A DNA stretch of 64,000 nt from Candidatus Moanabacter tarae (GCA_003226295.1 CP029803.1:1669477-1733476); one strand, 5' to 3'. Shown: positions 18,499-28,627, counted from the first letter of the stretch. Numbers and translations: made by a program. The notes: generated by a model from the sequence alone, not told the origin.

Positions 18499-18982
18499 AT
18501 TTTCGCATGCGATCGCAAATCCTCTACCGCTAATAAGCGATCCGGAAGGAGGAAAATAAATTTGAACCTTGGTCACTTCGAGTCAAATCTAAAGCCTCAA
18601 GCTCGAGCTCCATAAAAACCAATTTAGGAACGTATCTTTCCCCTTATCCAAGGCTTCGTAATCTGTTGCCATACTTTGCATTGCGAGATGGCTAGGATCC
18701 TCTTTCCCTCGAATTCACTCTTTTCGAAATATCTTATTTGTAGTTTTATACTCTCTCCAGCATCTTATCTTTATTATCCCACTTCCTCCACAGGTCTACA
18801 TGTTTTCAGTGTTTAGATAACAACCTTCTCAATCCAACTAAGCCGAGCTTCCAATTCGTTACAAACCTGAAGGTCGTAATTAGGTGATAGGTTACGTTGG
18901 GAGATTGCGGTTTCGTCCATGAGTAGCTTAACTCTCGAACCCTTCTACATTCGGGCATCCCAAACTACTTTAAACAGCTGAA
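18499..18982. other. Intergenic region upstream of tRNA-Arg, no gene seen
   Basis: No coding frame or structured RNA was recognised. A palindrome TGCGATCGCA lies just upstream of the tRNA. A CCGGAAGGA-like string near 18540 resembles the SRP RNA loop but has no matching stems. The tRNA promoter should lie at the left end on the minus strand. Confidence 0.4.
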
Positions 18983-20218
18983 TTAATGTTTAAGCTTCAT
19001 GCTTCCAGTAATTTTGTTTGGAATCGCATACCAATCCAAGACATCTCCATTTAGTCCAATAGCTTTAAATCGGATCTCTTCCATCGACGCCTGAACAACC
19101 CAAAAGTGACGGACCTTTCGACTAAAGGCTACGTAATCCCGCGCCCTTAGTCGATGGGTTCGACGCCCAAAACAACCATCCCCAAGGTAAAGTGTTCCTC
19201 GGGGATCTACGACGCCATTGCGCATCCGGGGGGTCCTTTTCAAAACGTGACCGTGGTTCTCAAACGCTACAGTAAGGCCAAATCGGTCGAAAAGCGGAAG
19301 CCAATGTTGTCGACCTAAGGCATGGTATCTTCCCTCGTATCTATGAGAAGCTGGATATAAAGGTATGTGGTAAACAGCAATACGGTGTAGGACGTCTCTT
19401 CTAGCTAAAAGCTCTTTCCCAAGCCAGTCCGCTTGCTCTCCCCCGTGATTTGCTACGTGTCCACTGTCGAGAATAAAAACGCCGACATTTTTTCCAAATC
19501 CTCGATAAAAGTAGCTTTGATTAGATTCTCCTTTCTGACGGAAATACCCAAAAAAGAATGGGGCCTTCTCGTGCGACTGCCCGTAACCACCCATTACTTC
19601 GTGATTCCCAATCGCAAGCACCATAGGCACCATGTAGCCTTCAGAGGTGACACAATTTAGTCGCCAATTGTCAAACCATCGATCCCACTTCGAATAGTTG
19701 CTTAACCTACCGTTTGCATAGGCAATATCACCTCCCACAATAACAAAAAGGGGGTCCATCTCACCCACAACTTTCAGCATTTGGGCTGTCTTATCACTCA
19801 CACCCATATCTCCTCCTACAATGAATCGTATCTCTCTATCATCCGAAGGTATGGTCCTAAATTTGAATTCCTCGCTGAACCCGAGTTCTTCGTTACCAAT
19901 CACGAAATAGTAACTCATGTCCGCATCCAGACCAACCAGATTGGTCCAGTAAATCGATCTTTCCGGCAATAAGCCCTCAATAGTAGATGCCACCGTTGAA
20001 CTCAAGTAGCGATAAGCTCTCTGCTCCCCTCCTCGGCTCTCCGTGTCGTATCGGATCTCTGCTTCTACTGGCTCACCGAGAATCTGGAAATTCACTGTCA
20101 TCGTGGTCGATGGATCCCCTTCCCACGTCAGGTATACGTGCCGTGGAATCGTACCTTCTGACGCAAGAATCCAGCTTAATGCTACGATCCATGATACAAT
20201 TATTTTCTTTCGCCCCAT
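18983..20218 (-). CDS. Exported metallophosphoesterase, purple-acid-phosphatase-like
   Basis: After a signal peptide (MGRKKIIVSWIVALSWILASEG) the protein has an N-terminal fibronectin-like domain typical of purple acid phosphatases (HVYLTWEGDPSTTMTVNF) and a calcineurin-type catalytic domain. The metal-binding motifs are FIVGGDMG, VIVGGDIAYANG, AIGNHEVMGG, VYHIPLYP and NHGHVLKRT, the last matching the GHxHxxKRT block with N in place of G. It probably releases phosphate from organic esters outside the cytoplasm. ATG 20218 was chosen because it starts the signal peptide; 11 extra codons upstream are not conserved. It is divergent from eda. Confidence 0.85.
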   Translation of the reverse strand: MGRKKIIVSWIVALSWILASEGTIPRHVYLTWEGDPSTTMTVNFQILGEPVEAEIRYDTESRGGEQRAYRYLSSTVASTIEGLLPERSIYWTNLVGLDADMSYYFVIGNEELGFSEEFKFRTIPSDDREIRFIVGGDMGVSDKTAQMLKVVGEMDPLFVIVGGDIAYANGRLSNYSKWDRWFDNWRLNCVTSEGYMVPMVLAIGNHEVMGGYGQSHEKAPFFFGYFRQKGESNQSYFYRGFGKNVGVFILDSGHVANHGGEQADWLGKELLARRDVLHRIAVYHIPLYPASHRYEGRYHALGRQHWLPLFDRFGLTVAFENHGHVLKRTPRMRNGVVDPRGTLYLGDGCFGRRTHRLRARDYVAFSRKVRHFWVVQASMEEIRFKAIGLNGDVLDWYAIPNKITGSMKLKH

Positions 20219-20565
20219 GTCCCACACAATTACAATATCAAACTCCACCATAGAGTATCCATACAGAATGGAAAAGGGCAGTGTTTGTTCTTTCGTTTCT
20301 GGGAACCGAAGGAATCCTCCTCATTTTTGAAGTAACCATCCATTTACATCTACCCCCAGAAGAAGATCCTCTCAAAACCTATCTTCTGAACTTGATCTTT
20401 TCGGTAATATACAGAAATGGAAAGATTAAGGCGACAAAGAATGTAATGTTTGGGGTAGCTCACTTGCATATATTCTCTATCCAACCGCCATATAATTTTT
20501 CCACGATTAGCCAAACCAAAATTCAATACTGACAAACGTCCAAGCTTAGCCTTAACTTCCATAAT
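20219..20565. other. Divergent promoter region between metallophosphoesterase and eda
   Basis: The region is A+T rich and must hold promoters for both flanking genes. I see no assured -35/-10 pair, RNA gene or protein. Frames on either strand here are short and lack coding character. Confidence 0.35.
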
Positions 20566-21216
20566 ATGGAACTTCCCTTCAACCTTAAACTCGCAGAAAG
20601 ACTGTCCCAGACCCAAGTAGTTGCTGTTATTGTCATTGAAAAAGTGGAGGATGCAGTACCCATGGCAAATGCCTTAATGGAAGGCGGTATCGATGCAATT
20701 GAGCTTACCTTGAGAACACCCGTTGCAATCGAAGCCATGAAAAAAATCGTCCGCGAATTACCAGAGATGAGCGTTGGAATTGGTACTGTCATTGAGATCG
20801 AACAAGCGCGAACAGTACACGGGGAAGGAGCTGCTTTCGCAGTTGCGCCTGGCATGAACCGAAAAGTTATGGAAGAGGCTATTAGACTAGGACTCTCTTT
20901 TGCTCCAGGCGTGGCGACACCTTCCGATATTGAAACGGCTCTCGAGTACGGATGCCGCCTGCTGAAATTTTTTCCCGCAGAACCGATTGGTGGGCTCTCC
21001 TATCTTCGTAGTATGGCAGCCCCTTACATGCACCTCGGTATCAAATATATACCCCTCGGAGGCATCAAACCGGCAAATCTGAAAGAGTACCTTGAGGATC
21101 CCTTGATCGCCGCAATCGGGGGATCTTGGATCGCTCCCAAAGACCTAATTAACGAGAAGAACTGGAATATGATCACTGTAAACTCCCGAGAAGCTCGAGA
21201 AATCACCTTAAGTTAA
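20566..21216 (+). CDS. eda: KDPG/KHG aldolase (2-dehydro-3-deoxyphosphogluconate aldolase)
   Basis: This class I aldolase splits 2-keto-3-deoxy-6-phosphogluconate into pyruvate and glyceraldehyde 3-phosphate. The active-site residues are visible: Glu in IDAIELTLRTP, the Schiff-base Lys in CRLLKFFPAE, and the phosphate loop IPLGGIKPANL. The trimeric TIM-barrel length (216) is normal. No edd, kdgK or uronate gene is adjacent; a PfkB kinase lies 5 kb away. It is followed after 187 bases by the OPT-like transporter on the same strand, so co-transcription is possible but not assured. A related role such as KHG or DgaF-type cleavage cannot be excluded. Confidence 0.92.
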   Translation: MELPFNLKLAERLSQTQVVAVIVIEKVEDAVPMANALMEGGIDAIELTLRTPVAIEAMKKIVRELPEMSVGIGTVIEIEQARTVHGEGAAFAVAPGMNRKVMEEAIRLGLSFAPGVATPSDIETALEYGCRLLKFFPAEPIGGLSYLRSMAAPYMHLGIKYIPLGGIKPANLKEYLEDPLIAAIGGSWIAPKDLINEKNWNMITVNSREAREITLS

Positions 21217-21403
21217 GAGTTCTTTGGGCTTTCTCCGACTGATTACTTGACGGAGAGTAATTTGAAAGTATTCACTTCTTTAGGTACGTCGTATATTAAC
21301 CAGAGAATTCCTCGAAATTACGACTGCCTGGAACTGAGATGAGTACCACCATTTACGACCGCCCTCCCTCTCTCATGGCATCACTCCGAAAAAAATCGAG
21401 TAT

Positions 21404-23527
21404 ATGAACGCCCATCGAGAAACGAAGGAAAACCGCGATGCGGAAGTTGAACGGTATCGTACACTCCTTGAAACCCCAAAAGAATTCAAGGAAGGATTCG
21501 GGTGGACTACCGTTATTGGAATTTTCTTCTGCGGTCTCGTTATGATGCCGGGGGGTATCTACCTCGGTTTAATGACTGGCGGGAATCTGAGCACGGCGGC
21601 TTCATGGGTTACTGTGATACTATTTATGGAGATTGCCCGGAGAGCCCTCCAGCCACTCTCGAGACAAAATCTCGTCGTGCTCCTACATGCCGCCCACGTA
21701 ATGATGATGGGGAATCTCCTCTTCCCCGGAGGGCCCCTCGCACATCTCGTCTACCGCGCTTACCTGGTTGGAAGCGATGTCGTCCGTGACGCCGGCATGT
21801 TAGGTGCTTTCCCTAGTTGGTTTGCCCCTCCCCATGATAGTGCAGCCGTCCTCGAAAGAACATTCCTGCATACTGACTGGATCATCCCTATCGCCATAAT
21901 GTTTTTCATCCTTCTTATTGGGATGATTCAGAAGTATACCATTGGATATTTTTTCTTCCGCCTTACTTCTGACGTTGAGCAACTACCCTTTCCGCTGGCG
22001 CCAATACAAGCACAAGGCGCCATGGCCTTGGCGGAAGCGGATATGAGTAGTACTTCGGATGAATCAAAACCCCGAAAAGCCGAGTACTTAAAGCCGGGCC
22101 TCGACCACCTGACTAAGCGAAAAAAAAGCAACCGATGGAAAATATTCTCCCTTGGTGCCTACCTCGGAATCGGTTTTGGTGTCATCCAAGTAGGTATTCC
22201 AGCTGTGACCGGACTTTTTCTGGCCAAGCCATTTTATCTCATCCCACAGCCTTTTCTCGATACAACTGTCCTTACGGAAGGATTACTCCCGGCCACTCCT
22301 ACTGGCCTCACGATCGACCTCGGCATTATCTTCCTTGGATTCGTTCTCCCCTTCTGGGCTGTAATGGGAACTTTTGCCGCGATTGTCCTTACAGCAATTA
22401 TTAATCCTATTCTACACTATGTTGGTGTGCTCCACACCTGGAAATCGGGAATGGACACCGTCAATACTACATTCTCTAACGATATTGATTTCTGGCTGAG
22501 TTTCAATATTGGAGCCGGATTAGGCATCGCAATTGTCTGTATCTATTCGACTGTTAGGGACTTCCGAAGAAAGCTAAAAGAAATCCGCGAAAACCCATCC
22601 ACCGATGGCGTTAGGGAAGACATTTGGGCACCCCCAAGAAAAGGAAGGGGGGACTATCCTCTCTGGATTGCTCTCGTGATTTACTTGATCTCAGCAGTTG
22701 GGATGGTCGGCTTATCTTTACTTCTACTGCCCCGTACACCAGGTATCATTTTCTTCCTTTTCTTCTTCGCTTTTCTTTACAGTCCGTTTATCTCCTACGT
22801 TAACGCGCGCCTACTCGGAATCTCGGGCCAAAATGTCGATATTCCCTACATTAAAGAGTCTGCATTCCTTCTTTCCGGTGCTAAAGGCATTGACATTTGG
22901 CTAGCACCAATCCCTGTCGACAACTATGGATACCAAGCCCAGGCATTTCGCGTAAACGAATTAACAGGAGTTCGATTCTGGTCCCTGATCAAAACCGATC
23001 TTGTTGCCCTTCCTGTCCTATTTATCCTCTCTCTCCTTTTCTGGCAGTTCATCTGGCACTCGGATGCAATTCCATCCGAGGTCTTTCCTGCCGCACAGAT
23101 CAACTGGGAACTTCAGGCCAAAAAACAGGTCCTTCTATATTCTTCAACCTTTATTGGACCTGGGGAAGACCCCTCTGAAAAACGATTTGAGGACACCGAG
23201 TTCAGTAAGGCTATCCATCCTAAAATCATCGGGGGAGGACTCTTCGGTATTCTCATTCTTTATCCGCTACTTACATTTTTTGGCTTACCTATTATGCTTA
23301 TCTACGGTATGATGAGGGGCTTTGGTCAATTTCCTCACATCATGATTCTTGAAGTCGTGGGAGCAATGCTTGGGCGATTTTATTTCCAGAAACAATATGG
23401 GAGCCAAGATTTCCTCCGAATGGCACCCACTCTACTTGCCGGATATTTTACCGGTGTCGGACTAATCAGCATGGCGACAATCGCTCTTCGTCTGATCAAA
23501 GCAGCCGTTTCCGGAACCCCATTTTAG
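21404..23527 (+). CDS. OPT-like polytopic transporter
   Basis: The 707-residue protein has about fourteen hydrophobic segments and resembles the oligopeptide transporter (OPT) superfamily: GWTTVIGIFFCGLVMMPGGIYLGLMTGGNLSTAASWVTVILF near residues 33-75, then LEQLPFPLAPIQAQGAMALAEA-type text around 185-205, a GGGLFGILILYP block near 605 and a C-terminal helix pair. A hydrophilic loop (about 205-245) is rich in Lys and Glu. OPT proteins import peptides or metal chelates. Just downstream on the same strand lie an ABC permease and two ATPases with little spacing, which suggests a joint function. OPT membership is my reading of the pattern and should be tested. Confidence 0.6.
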   Translation: MNAHRETKENRDAEVERYRTLLETPKEFKEGFGWTTVIGIFFCGLVMMPGGIYLGLMTGGNLSTAASWVTVILFMEIARRALQPLSRQNLVVLLHAAHVMMMGNLLFPGGPLAHLVYRAYLVGSDVVRDAGMLGAFPSWFAPPHDSAAVLERTFLHTDWIIPIAIMFFILLIGMIQKYTIGYFFFRLTSDVEQLPFPLAPIQAQGAMALAEADMSSTSDESKPRKAEYLKPGLDHLTKRKKSNRWKIFSLGAYLGIGFGVIQVGIPAVTGLFLAKPFYLIPQPFLDTTVLTEGLLPATPTGLTIDLGIIFLGFVLPFWAVMGTFAAIVLTAIINPILHYVGVLHTWKSGMDTVNTTFSNDIDFWLSFNIGAGLGIAIVCIYSTVRDFRRKLKEIRENPSTDGVREDIWAPPRKGRGDYPLWIALVIYLISAVGMVGLSLLLLPRTPGIIFFLFFFAFLYSPFISYVNARLLGISGQNVDIPYIKESAFLLSGAKGIDIWLAPIPVDNYGYQAQAFRVNELTGVRFWSLIKTDLVALPVLFILSLLFWQFIWHSDAIPSEVFPAAQINWELQAKKQVLLYSSTFIGPGEDPSEKRFEDTEFSKAIHPKIIGGGLFGILILYPLLTFFGLPIMLIYGMMRGFGQFPHIMILEVVGAMLGRFYFQKQYGSQDFLRMAPTLLAGYFTGVGLISMATIALRLIKAAVSGTPF

Positions 23528-23579
23528 CTAAACCGAGTTAAGAGAGGGCAGTTGAAACCTTGTTTCCCATAAACCTTAT

Positions 23580-24620
23580 ATGATACCAAACCAGATCGTC
23601 CTTCCCAGGAAAGTGGCTTTTAATGTCGTCATTCAGGGTTTTCGTATTCGATTTGGCCGATCTGTCGTCACCGTACTCGGTGTAGTCCTCGGCATAGCCT
23701 TCCTCATGAGCATTCTTTCGAGTCAAGCTCTTCGAAAGGGCGTTGTTGCCGAAGATGAAATCCGTCTTGAAATAAGTCGTATGCTCAATTTTCTCAGAGC
23801 AGAAATGGGCCCTCCAGAAGAACGTACCGTTGGATTGATTCTAACGGGATCGTTGAACGAAACCGAAAGTCGTCTTATCCTAGAGCTTGAAAAGGAGGGC
23901 CTTGGAAAGCTAAAATGGACAGGCTTCTACGAGGAAGAGTTCCCAATTCCAATTCAGGATGTCGTGCTCGAGAAGACTGTGGAACAAGCCGTTGGAGAGG
24001 ATGTCAGTGCTATTCTGATAATGGGTTCGGGGCCCCTACCGAACATAGACTGGATAAATCTTACGGAAAAATCCCGCCAAAAAGTACTAGCTCTGAGCCG
24101 AAAGCAAAATTTTGATTTCCCATTTTCTGCCGGAACGGTAGTCGACCTGTGGCGTGAAATGAGACCAGAAGAAATTGCCAAAGCAGAGAGAGACATAGCT
24201 AAAGAGAAGGTGCGGAGTATATGGATAATCACAATTTCTCTAATTGTAACCATTATTGGAATTAGCAATGCAATGCTCATGTCAGTCTCCGAAAGATTCC
24301 GTGAAATAGGCACTATGAAATGCCTCGGAGCGCTGTCAGCCTTCGTTAGAATTATTTTTATTATTGAATCCGGTATCATCGGCTCTATCGGAGGTATCCT
24401 TGGTTGTTTTGTCGGAGTCCTTTTTTCATTTCTTGCCTATACCGTGACTTACGGCATTTCTTTGGCTGCTATCTCCTTCCTTGATGGTGGCGCTTCTCTC
24501 GCCTTTGCAGCTCTCATAAGTCTGCTCCTCAGTATCGCAATGTCTATCCTTGCTGCCATTTATCCAGCTAGCGTTGCAGCTCGAATGGTTCCCGCAGATG
24601 CACTTCGTTCTAACGTTTAG
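23580..24620 (+). CDS. MacB/FtsX-type ABC transporter permease
   Basis: The 346-residue protein has one N-terminal membrane helix (about 29-48, VVTVLGVVLGIAFLMSIL), a large extracytoplasmic region (about 50-210) and three C-terminal helices, the last two ending in SIAMSILAAIYPASVAARMVPADALR, the FtsX-domain signature with SERFREIGTMKCLGAL just before it. This is the layout of LolC/LolE and MacB permeases, which move lipoproteins or other substrates out of the inner membrane rather than import solutes. It lies 52 bases after the OPT-like gene and 14 bases before the first ATPase. Only one permease gene is present, so it likely works as a homodimer. Confidence 0.85.
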   Translation: MIPNQIVLPRKVAFNVVIQGFRIRFGRSVVTVLGVVLGIAFLMSILSSQALRKGVVAEDEIRLEISRMLNFLRAEMGPPEERTVGLILTGSLNETESRLILELEKEGLGKLKWTGFYEEEFPIPIQDVVLEKTVEQAVGEDVSAILIMGSGPLPNIDWINLTEKSRQKVLALSRKQNFDFPFSAGTVVDLWREMRPEEIAKAERDIAKEKVRSIWIITISLIVTIIGISNAMLMSVSERFREIGTMKCLGALSAFVRIIFIIESGIIGSIGGILGCFVGVLFSFLAYTVTYGISLAAISFLDGGASLAFAALISLLLSIAMSILAAIYPASVAARMVPADALRSNV

Positions 24621-24634
24621 TACCTTTTAGCCCA

Positions 24635-25423
24635 ATGATGCCGGAAACCCCAAATGATCATCCTATGATCAAGGAGCTCTTCAGCGCTTCAGCTAAAAAA
24701 GAGCGGGAATGCATAATTCATGCCGTCGATGTTAAAAAAATATATCGCATGGATAAACAGGAGACACAGGCTCTCCGCGGGGCCACTCTTGATGTCTACA
24801 AAGGTGAATACCTTTCCATAATGGGCCCATCTGGCTCGGGGAAGTCTACGCTCTTCAACATGATTGGAGCCCTTCAAAAACCGACTTCCGGAAAGGTTTA
24901 TATCGATCAGGTAGACATCGCCCAACTCGACCATAACGAACTTGCCTGGCTTCGCTGTCGCAAGATCGGGTACATCTTCCAAACATTTAACTTAATCCAG
25001 GTGATGACATGTCTTGAAAACGTTACTCTGCCCATGAGCTTTGCCGGGACCGAATCGGAAACCGCCCGAGAGAAAGGATTAGAGATCTTGCGGCTAGTGG
25101 GTCTTCAGGAGAGAGCCCTACATAAACCCGCGGAATTAAGTGGCGGGCAACAACAACGGGTTGCAATCGCCCGTGCTCTGGCTAACAGTCCGGAGATCAT
25201 ACTTGCCGATGAGCCTACTGCTAATCTTGATCAAAAAACCGGAGCTGAAATCATCGATTTACTCGCTGAACTTAAAGAGAGCTACGGAGTAACTATTATC
25301 TCGGCAACCCATGACCTCAAGATGCTTAAGAGCTCCGACAGAATCCTTTGGATCGTCGATGGAAGGATTGTTAAGTCGGCTAAACCAGATGAATTAGATT
25401 TTGATAGCCCGGAATTTCACTAA
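24635..25423 (+). CDS. LolD-type ABC transporter ATP-binding protein, copy 1
   Basis: The 262-residue ATPase has Walker [10 protein letters not shown], the Q-loop FQTFNLIQ, signature [15 protein letters not shown], Walker [13 protein letters not shown] and H-loop ATHD. The segments place it in the MacB/LolD group of ATPases. It carries about 30 extra residues at the N-terminus compared with its neighbour. Its stop codon overlaps the next gene's start by one base (TAATG), a sign of translational coupling. Together with the second ATPase it looks like a tandem duplication that has diverged; the pair probably forms a heterodimeric motor for the single permease. Confidence 0.93.
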   Translation: MMPETPNDHPMIKELFSASAKKERECIIHAVDVKKIYRMDKQETQALRGATLDVYKGEYLSIMGPSGSGKSTLFNMIGALQKPTSGKVYIDQVDIAQLDHNELAWLRCRKIGYIFQTFNLIQVMTCLENVTLPMSFAGTESETAREKGLEILRLVGLQERALHKPAELSGGQQQRVAIARALANSPEIILADEPTANLDQKTGAEIIDLLAELKESYGVTIISATHDLKMLKSSDRILWIVDGRIVKSAKPDELDFDSPEFH

Positions 25424-26145
25424 TGGCAGAACAAATTGTGCAGGTCGAGGACGTCAAAAAACTCTACCACATGGGAGACGAAGAGGTTTGGGCCTTGAAG
25501 GGGATCAGCCTGGATATTCGTAAGGGGGAGTTCTTATCCATCATGGGCCCATCCGGCTCTGGAAAATCAACCCTCTTCAATCAAATTGGGGCTCTCGACG
25601 TACCAACTGAGGGAAGAGTCTTTTTTGAAGGTGAGTCAGTTTTCGAACTTTCCGAAAGCCAACAGGCCTGGTTCCGTTGCAATCAAATTGGCTACATTTT
25701 TCAGACCTTTAATCTAATCCCTGTTATGAGCGCGCTGCAGAATGTCTCCCTACCCATGCTCTTCCAAGGAGAAGAAGCCATCAGGGCAGAGCAAAGAGCG
25801 ACTGATATTCTCGATCGTGTTGGCTTGGGACATCGCCTCCACCATAAGCCATTTGAATTGTCTGGGGGCCAGCAACAGAGAGTTGCTGTTGCACGTGCTC
25901 TCGCCAACACCCCTTCCCTCATCCTTGCTGACGAACCAACTGGAAATCTCGATACCAAGACCGGCTCCGAAATCGTCGATTTACTCAAAAGTCTCAACAC
26001 AAAAGAGGGCGTAACTATCGTTTGCTCCACCCACGATCCAAAAATGATTGCATCTTCGGATCGTATCTGCTGGATCCTCGATGGACGCCTTGAACGGATC
26101 TCAAGTGGGGCCGACTTCGACCTTAAAGAGATGGAGCAGAACTAA
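25423..26145 (+). CDS. LolD-type ABC transporter ATP-binding protein, copy 2
   Basis: The 240-residue protein repeats the motifs of its neighbour: [46 protein letters not shown] and STHDPKM, and ends with the same style of tail (SSDRICWILDGRLER against [15 protein letters not shown]). The start overlaps the stop of copy 1 by one base. Its 3' end overlaps the 3' end of the opposite-strand kinase gene by 23 bases. All catalytic residues are intact in both copies, so neither appears dead. Confidence 0.93.
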   Translation: MAEQIVQVEDVKKLYHMGDEEVWALKGISLDIRKGEFLSIMGPSGSGKSTLFNQIGALDVPTEGRVFFEGESVFELSESQQAWFRCNQIGYIFQTFNLIPVMSALQNVSLPMLFQGEEAIRAEQRATDILDRVGLGHRLHHKPFELSGGQQQRVAVARALANTPSLILADEPTGNLDTKTGSEIVDLLKSLNTKEGVTIVCSTHDPKMIASSDRICWILDGRLERISSGADFDLKEMEQN

Positions 26146-27187
26146 AAGCTGTTCGGTACCCGTACTTCTCTCCTAATTCTAGGCAATCCTTTAGGGGAAG
26201 AATTCCTTCTGAAGTTGTAGAATGAAAAAGACAGCTAGCGGCAATGCAGGTACCTGTTTGAAGACTTTTTTCTATTGTCATGCCTTCGTGAAGGCCATAA
26301 ATAACCCCTGCTGCAAAGGCGTCTCCCGCACCCACAGTTCCGAGGATTTCTGATTTAGGTATTTGCACAGAGCCTTGCACAAATACATTCCCATCGCGGG
26401 TCATAGCAATCGCTCCACTCGGAAAATGAACAATGACAAATTCACAAACTCCCATATCAAAACAAACCTTTGTAGCCCGTTTGATTTTTTCGACATCCGG
26501 TTGGTATTCGTTGCCCGTTGGGAAACCCGATATCTGGCCTATCTCGAAGCAATTTGCAAATAGGACGTCAACGAATGGAAGACATTTTTCAGCAGCTTCA
26601 CTGAATTTACCATCCTCCACACTTACCAAATCAATTGACGTTTGTAACCCAGACTTTTTGTATTTCGACAATACATACGCACCGTCACAATTTCCAGAGG
26701 AGTCGATTGAACTGAGACCGGGTAATAGATTAAGGTAGGCAAGATGGAAGCACCGGGCTTCCACACGCTCAAAATCAAAGTGTCCTGCCCTGAAGAGAGC
26801 ACTTGTTCCTTTCCGGTATAAAAACCCCCGCCTACCGCTAGATTCAACACTCAACACGTCTGTAAAGGGAGTTGGAGCTTCATCCGTCGTCTTCATCGAT
26901 GCCATATTGATTCCCACTTTGCGACAATCGTTGAGAATGTAATCACTATTCGCATCATTCCCCAACAGCCCGATACCGATAAGCGGAAAATCAGCTCCAA
27001 TTTTCGCCAGATCTTTGAGTAGGTTATAGGGACCTCCTCCGTTAGATCGGTTTTCCTGGAGAACCTCTACTGCCTGTTCAAGCTCCGGGAATTTATTGAT
27101 TACTTTCACATGATCCACACACCAGCTTCCAGCAGCAATAATTCCAGGTGGGGATCTGTCAGGGCGCTCATCTACCATAAAATCCAT
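26123..27187 (-). CDS. PfkB-family carbohydrate kinase
   Basis: The 354-residue protein has the ribokinase-fold signatures: an N-terminal AAGSWCVDHV strand, a glycine-rich SNGGGPYNLLKDLAKIG, and the anion-hole/catalytic motif GTVGAGDAFAAGV near residue 290. These enzymes phosphorylate sugars or nucleosides with ATP; the substrate (for example 2-keto-3-deoxygluconate, fructose or adenosine) cannot be read from sequence. A start at 27178 (MVDERPD) is also possible. The gene is convergent with the ABC cassette and upstream lies the FprA-like reductase on the same strand, 48 bases away. Confidence 0.85.
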   Translation of the reverse strand: MDFMVDERPDRSPPGIIAAGSWCVDHVKVINKFPELEQAVEVLQENRSNGGGPYNLLKDLAKIGADFPLIGIGLLGNDANSDYILNDCRKVGINMASMKTTDEAPTPFTDVLSVESSGRRGFLYRKGTSALFRAGHFDFERVEARCFHLAYLNLLPGLSSIDSSGNCDGAYVLSKYKKSGLQTSIDLVSVEDGKFSEAAEKCLPFVDVLFANCFEIGQISGFPTGNEYQPDVEKIKRATKVCFDMGVCEFVIVHFPSGAIAMTRDGNVFVQGSVQIPKSEILGTVGAGDAFAAGVIYGLHEGMTIEKSLQTGTCIAASCLFHSTTSEGILPLKDCLELGEKYGYRTAFSSAPSL

Positions 27188-27235
27188 TCTCTAAATTCTC
27201 AGGTATTCGAGTTTTAATTTCCCAAGACATCCCCC

Positions 27236-28627
27236 TCACTGATCGAGAGCCTTGTACATTTCCGTTATGGTAGTAAATTTCTCACGGATTTTTCCTTTCT
27301 CTCTCCCTCTCTCGATCTCAAACCCGTTTAGTCGCTTCCAATCTTCAAAAGCCACGAATCGAACGCCTCTTTCCCGCAACATTCCCGGAAAAGCCTCTTC
27401 TTCGCCCTTGGGTAAACCCTTCGCAGTTTTACCTTTGAGATCTTTCAGCATTGAATCTACGGTGATAATAGAATCCCTTCGATTCGTCCCAATCAGCCCG
27501 GTTGGACCTCGCTTTGCCCACCCCACGACGTATTGTCCTTCAATTCGATTATCTCCTTCGTCCGTCACTCTGCCGGATTCATTTGGGATTCGGCCAAGAT
27601 TCTGGTCAAAAGGAACCCCGGGGATAGGGACGCCGCGATATCCTACTGATCGTAGGACCATCCCCACCTCAAGAGTCTCAAACTCATTCTTTCCTCTCGG
27701 TTTAGACGTTCCCGACTCGTCCCGGTAAAGTTCATTCTTCTCAATTCTCACGGCCTCCACCCGCCCATTGCGACCTAATATCTCAACTGGAGATACCAGG
27801 AAGCGTAATTTCACTTTTTTTGGCTCAACGCCTTCCCCTAGCTTAGACTGGTCAGTCAAGAATTCAACATTACGGCGACAATTTGCATCTGACAAATCCC
27901 CCTCAGAGAGCTGATCCAATACAACCTCGGAAGGATCAATGATCAAATCCACACCACTTAGTTCAGCAATTTCTTTTATTTCCTTCGTTGTAAAGGAAGC
28001 CTGGGCAAAGCCTCTTCGCCCAAGGATCAAGATCTCTCTAACCCGACTTTCCCGGAGTGCTTCTAGAGCGTAATGCGAAATATCTGAATCCTCAAGCTCA
28101 TCCGGCCTCCTGCTCAAGATACGCGTTACATCCATCGCAACGTTACCAACCCCTACTACTGCTACCCGCTCAACTGAAAGATCAAACACATGCTCCTTAT
28201 GTTCGGGATGCCCATTATACCATCCGACAAATTCCGTTGCTGGACAACTTCCGATCAGTTCCTCGCCAGGGATTCTCATTTTCCGATCCGATTCATTGCC
28301 GACAGCATAGATAATTTGGTCATAATTTCCCTTGAGATCTTCTATGCTGATATCTCGACCCAGCATTACATTTCCAAAAAAACGAAAGCCCGGCATCTCA
28401 GCAACCCGGGTATAGATAGTGGTAACCGCCTTAATCTTCTGATGGTCTGGGGCCACACCACCTCGGACCAAACCGAACGGCGTAGGAAGCCGATCGAGCA
28501 TATCCACTCGGATTGAAATCCCCGCTCTTTTAAGCAAAGATTCAGCGGCGTAGAACCCAGATGGGCCAGCACCAACTATTGCCACCCGAACGGGCCTCTC
28601 TACAGCCCCAAAGGAAAACCTTTTCAT
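27236..28627 (-). CDS. Ferredoxin/adrenodoxin-type NADP+ reductase (FprA-like)
   Basis: The 463-residue flavoprotein transfers electrons between NADPH and ferredoxin, in the adrenodoxin-reductase family. The FAD-binding motif is [15 protein letters not shown] near residue 17, followed by the family-specific [16 protein letters not shown]; the NADPH-binding motif is [15 protein letters not shown]; and [15 protein letters not shown] closes the FAD site. Its ATG overlaps the stop of the UDP-glucose dehydrogenase gene (ATGA), so the two are translated together, although their roles are not obviously linked. A 2Fe-2S ferredoxin partner is not in the window. Confidence 0.92.
   Translation of the reverse strand: MKRFSFGAVERPVRVAIVGAGPSGFYAAESLLKRAGISIRVDMLDRLPTPFGLVRGGVAPDHQKIKAVTTIYTRVAEMPGFRFFGNVMLGRDISIEDLKGNYDQIIYAVGNESDRKMRIPGEELIGSCPATEFVGWYNGHPEHKEHVFDLSVERVAVVGVGNVAMDVTRILSRRPDELEDSDISHYALEALRESRVREILILGRRGFAQASFTTKEIKEIAELSGVDLIIDPSEVVLDQLSEGDLSDANCRRNVEFLTDQSKLGEGVEPKKVKLRFLVSPVEILGRNGRVEAVRIEKNELYRDESGTSKPRGKNEFETLEVGMVLRSVGYRGVPIPGVPFDQNLGRIPNESGRVTDEGDNRIEGQYVVGWAKRGPTGLIGTNRRDSIITVDSMLKDLKGKTAKGLPKGEEEAFPGMLRERGVRFVAFEDWKRLNGFEIERGREKGKIREKFTTITEMYKALDQ

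Noticed and set aside
18530-18560. CCGGAAGGA string like the SRP RNA loop
   Set aside because: No flanking complementary stems of an SRP RNA are present.
20523-20855. Minus-strand frame overlapping eda start
   Set aside because: It is the antisense shadow of eda, whose plus-strand motifs are clear.
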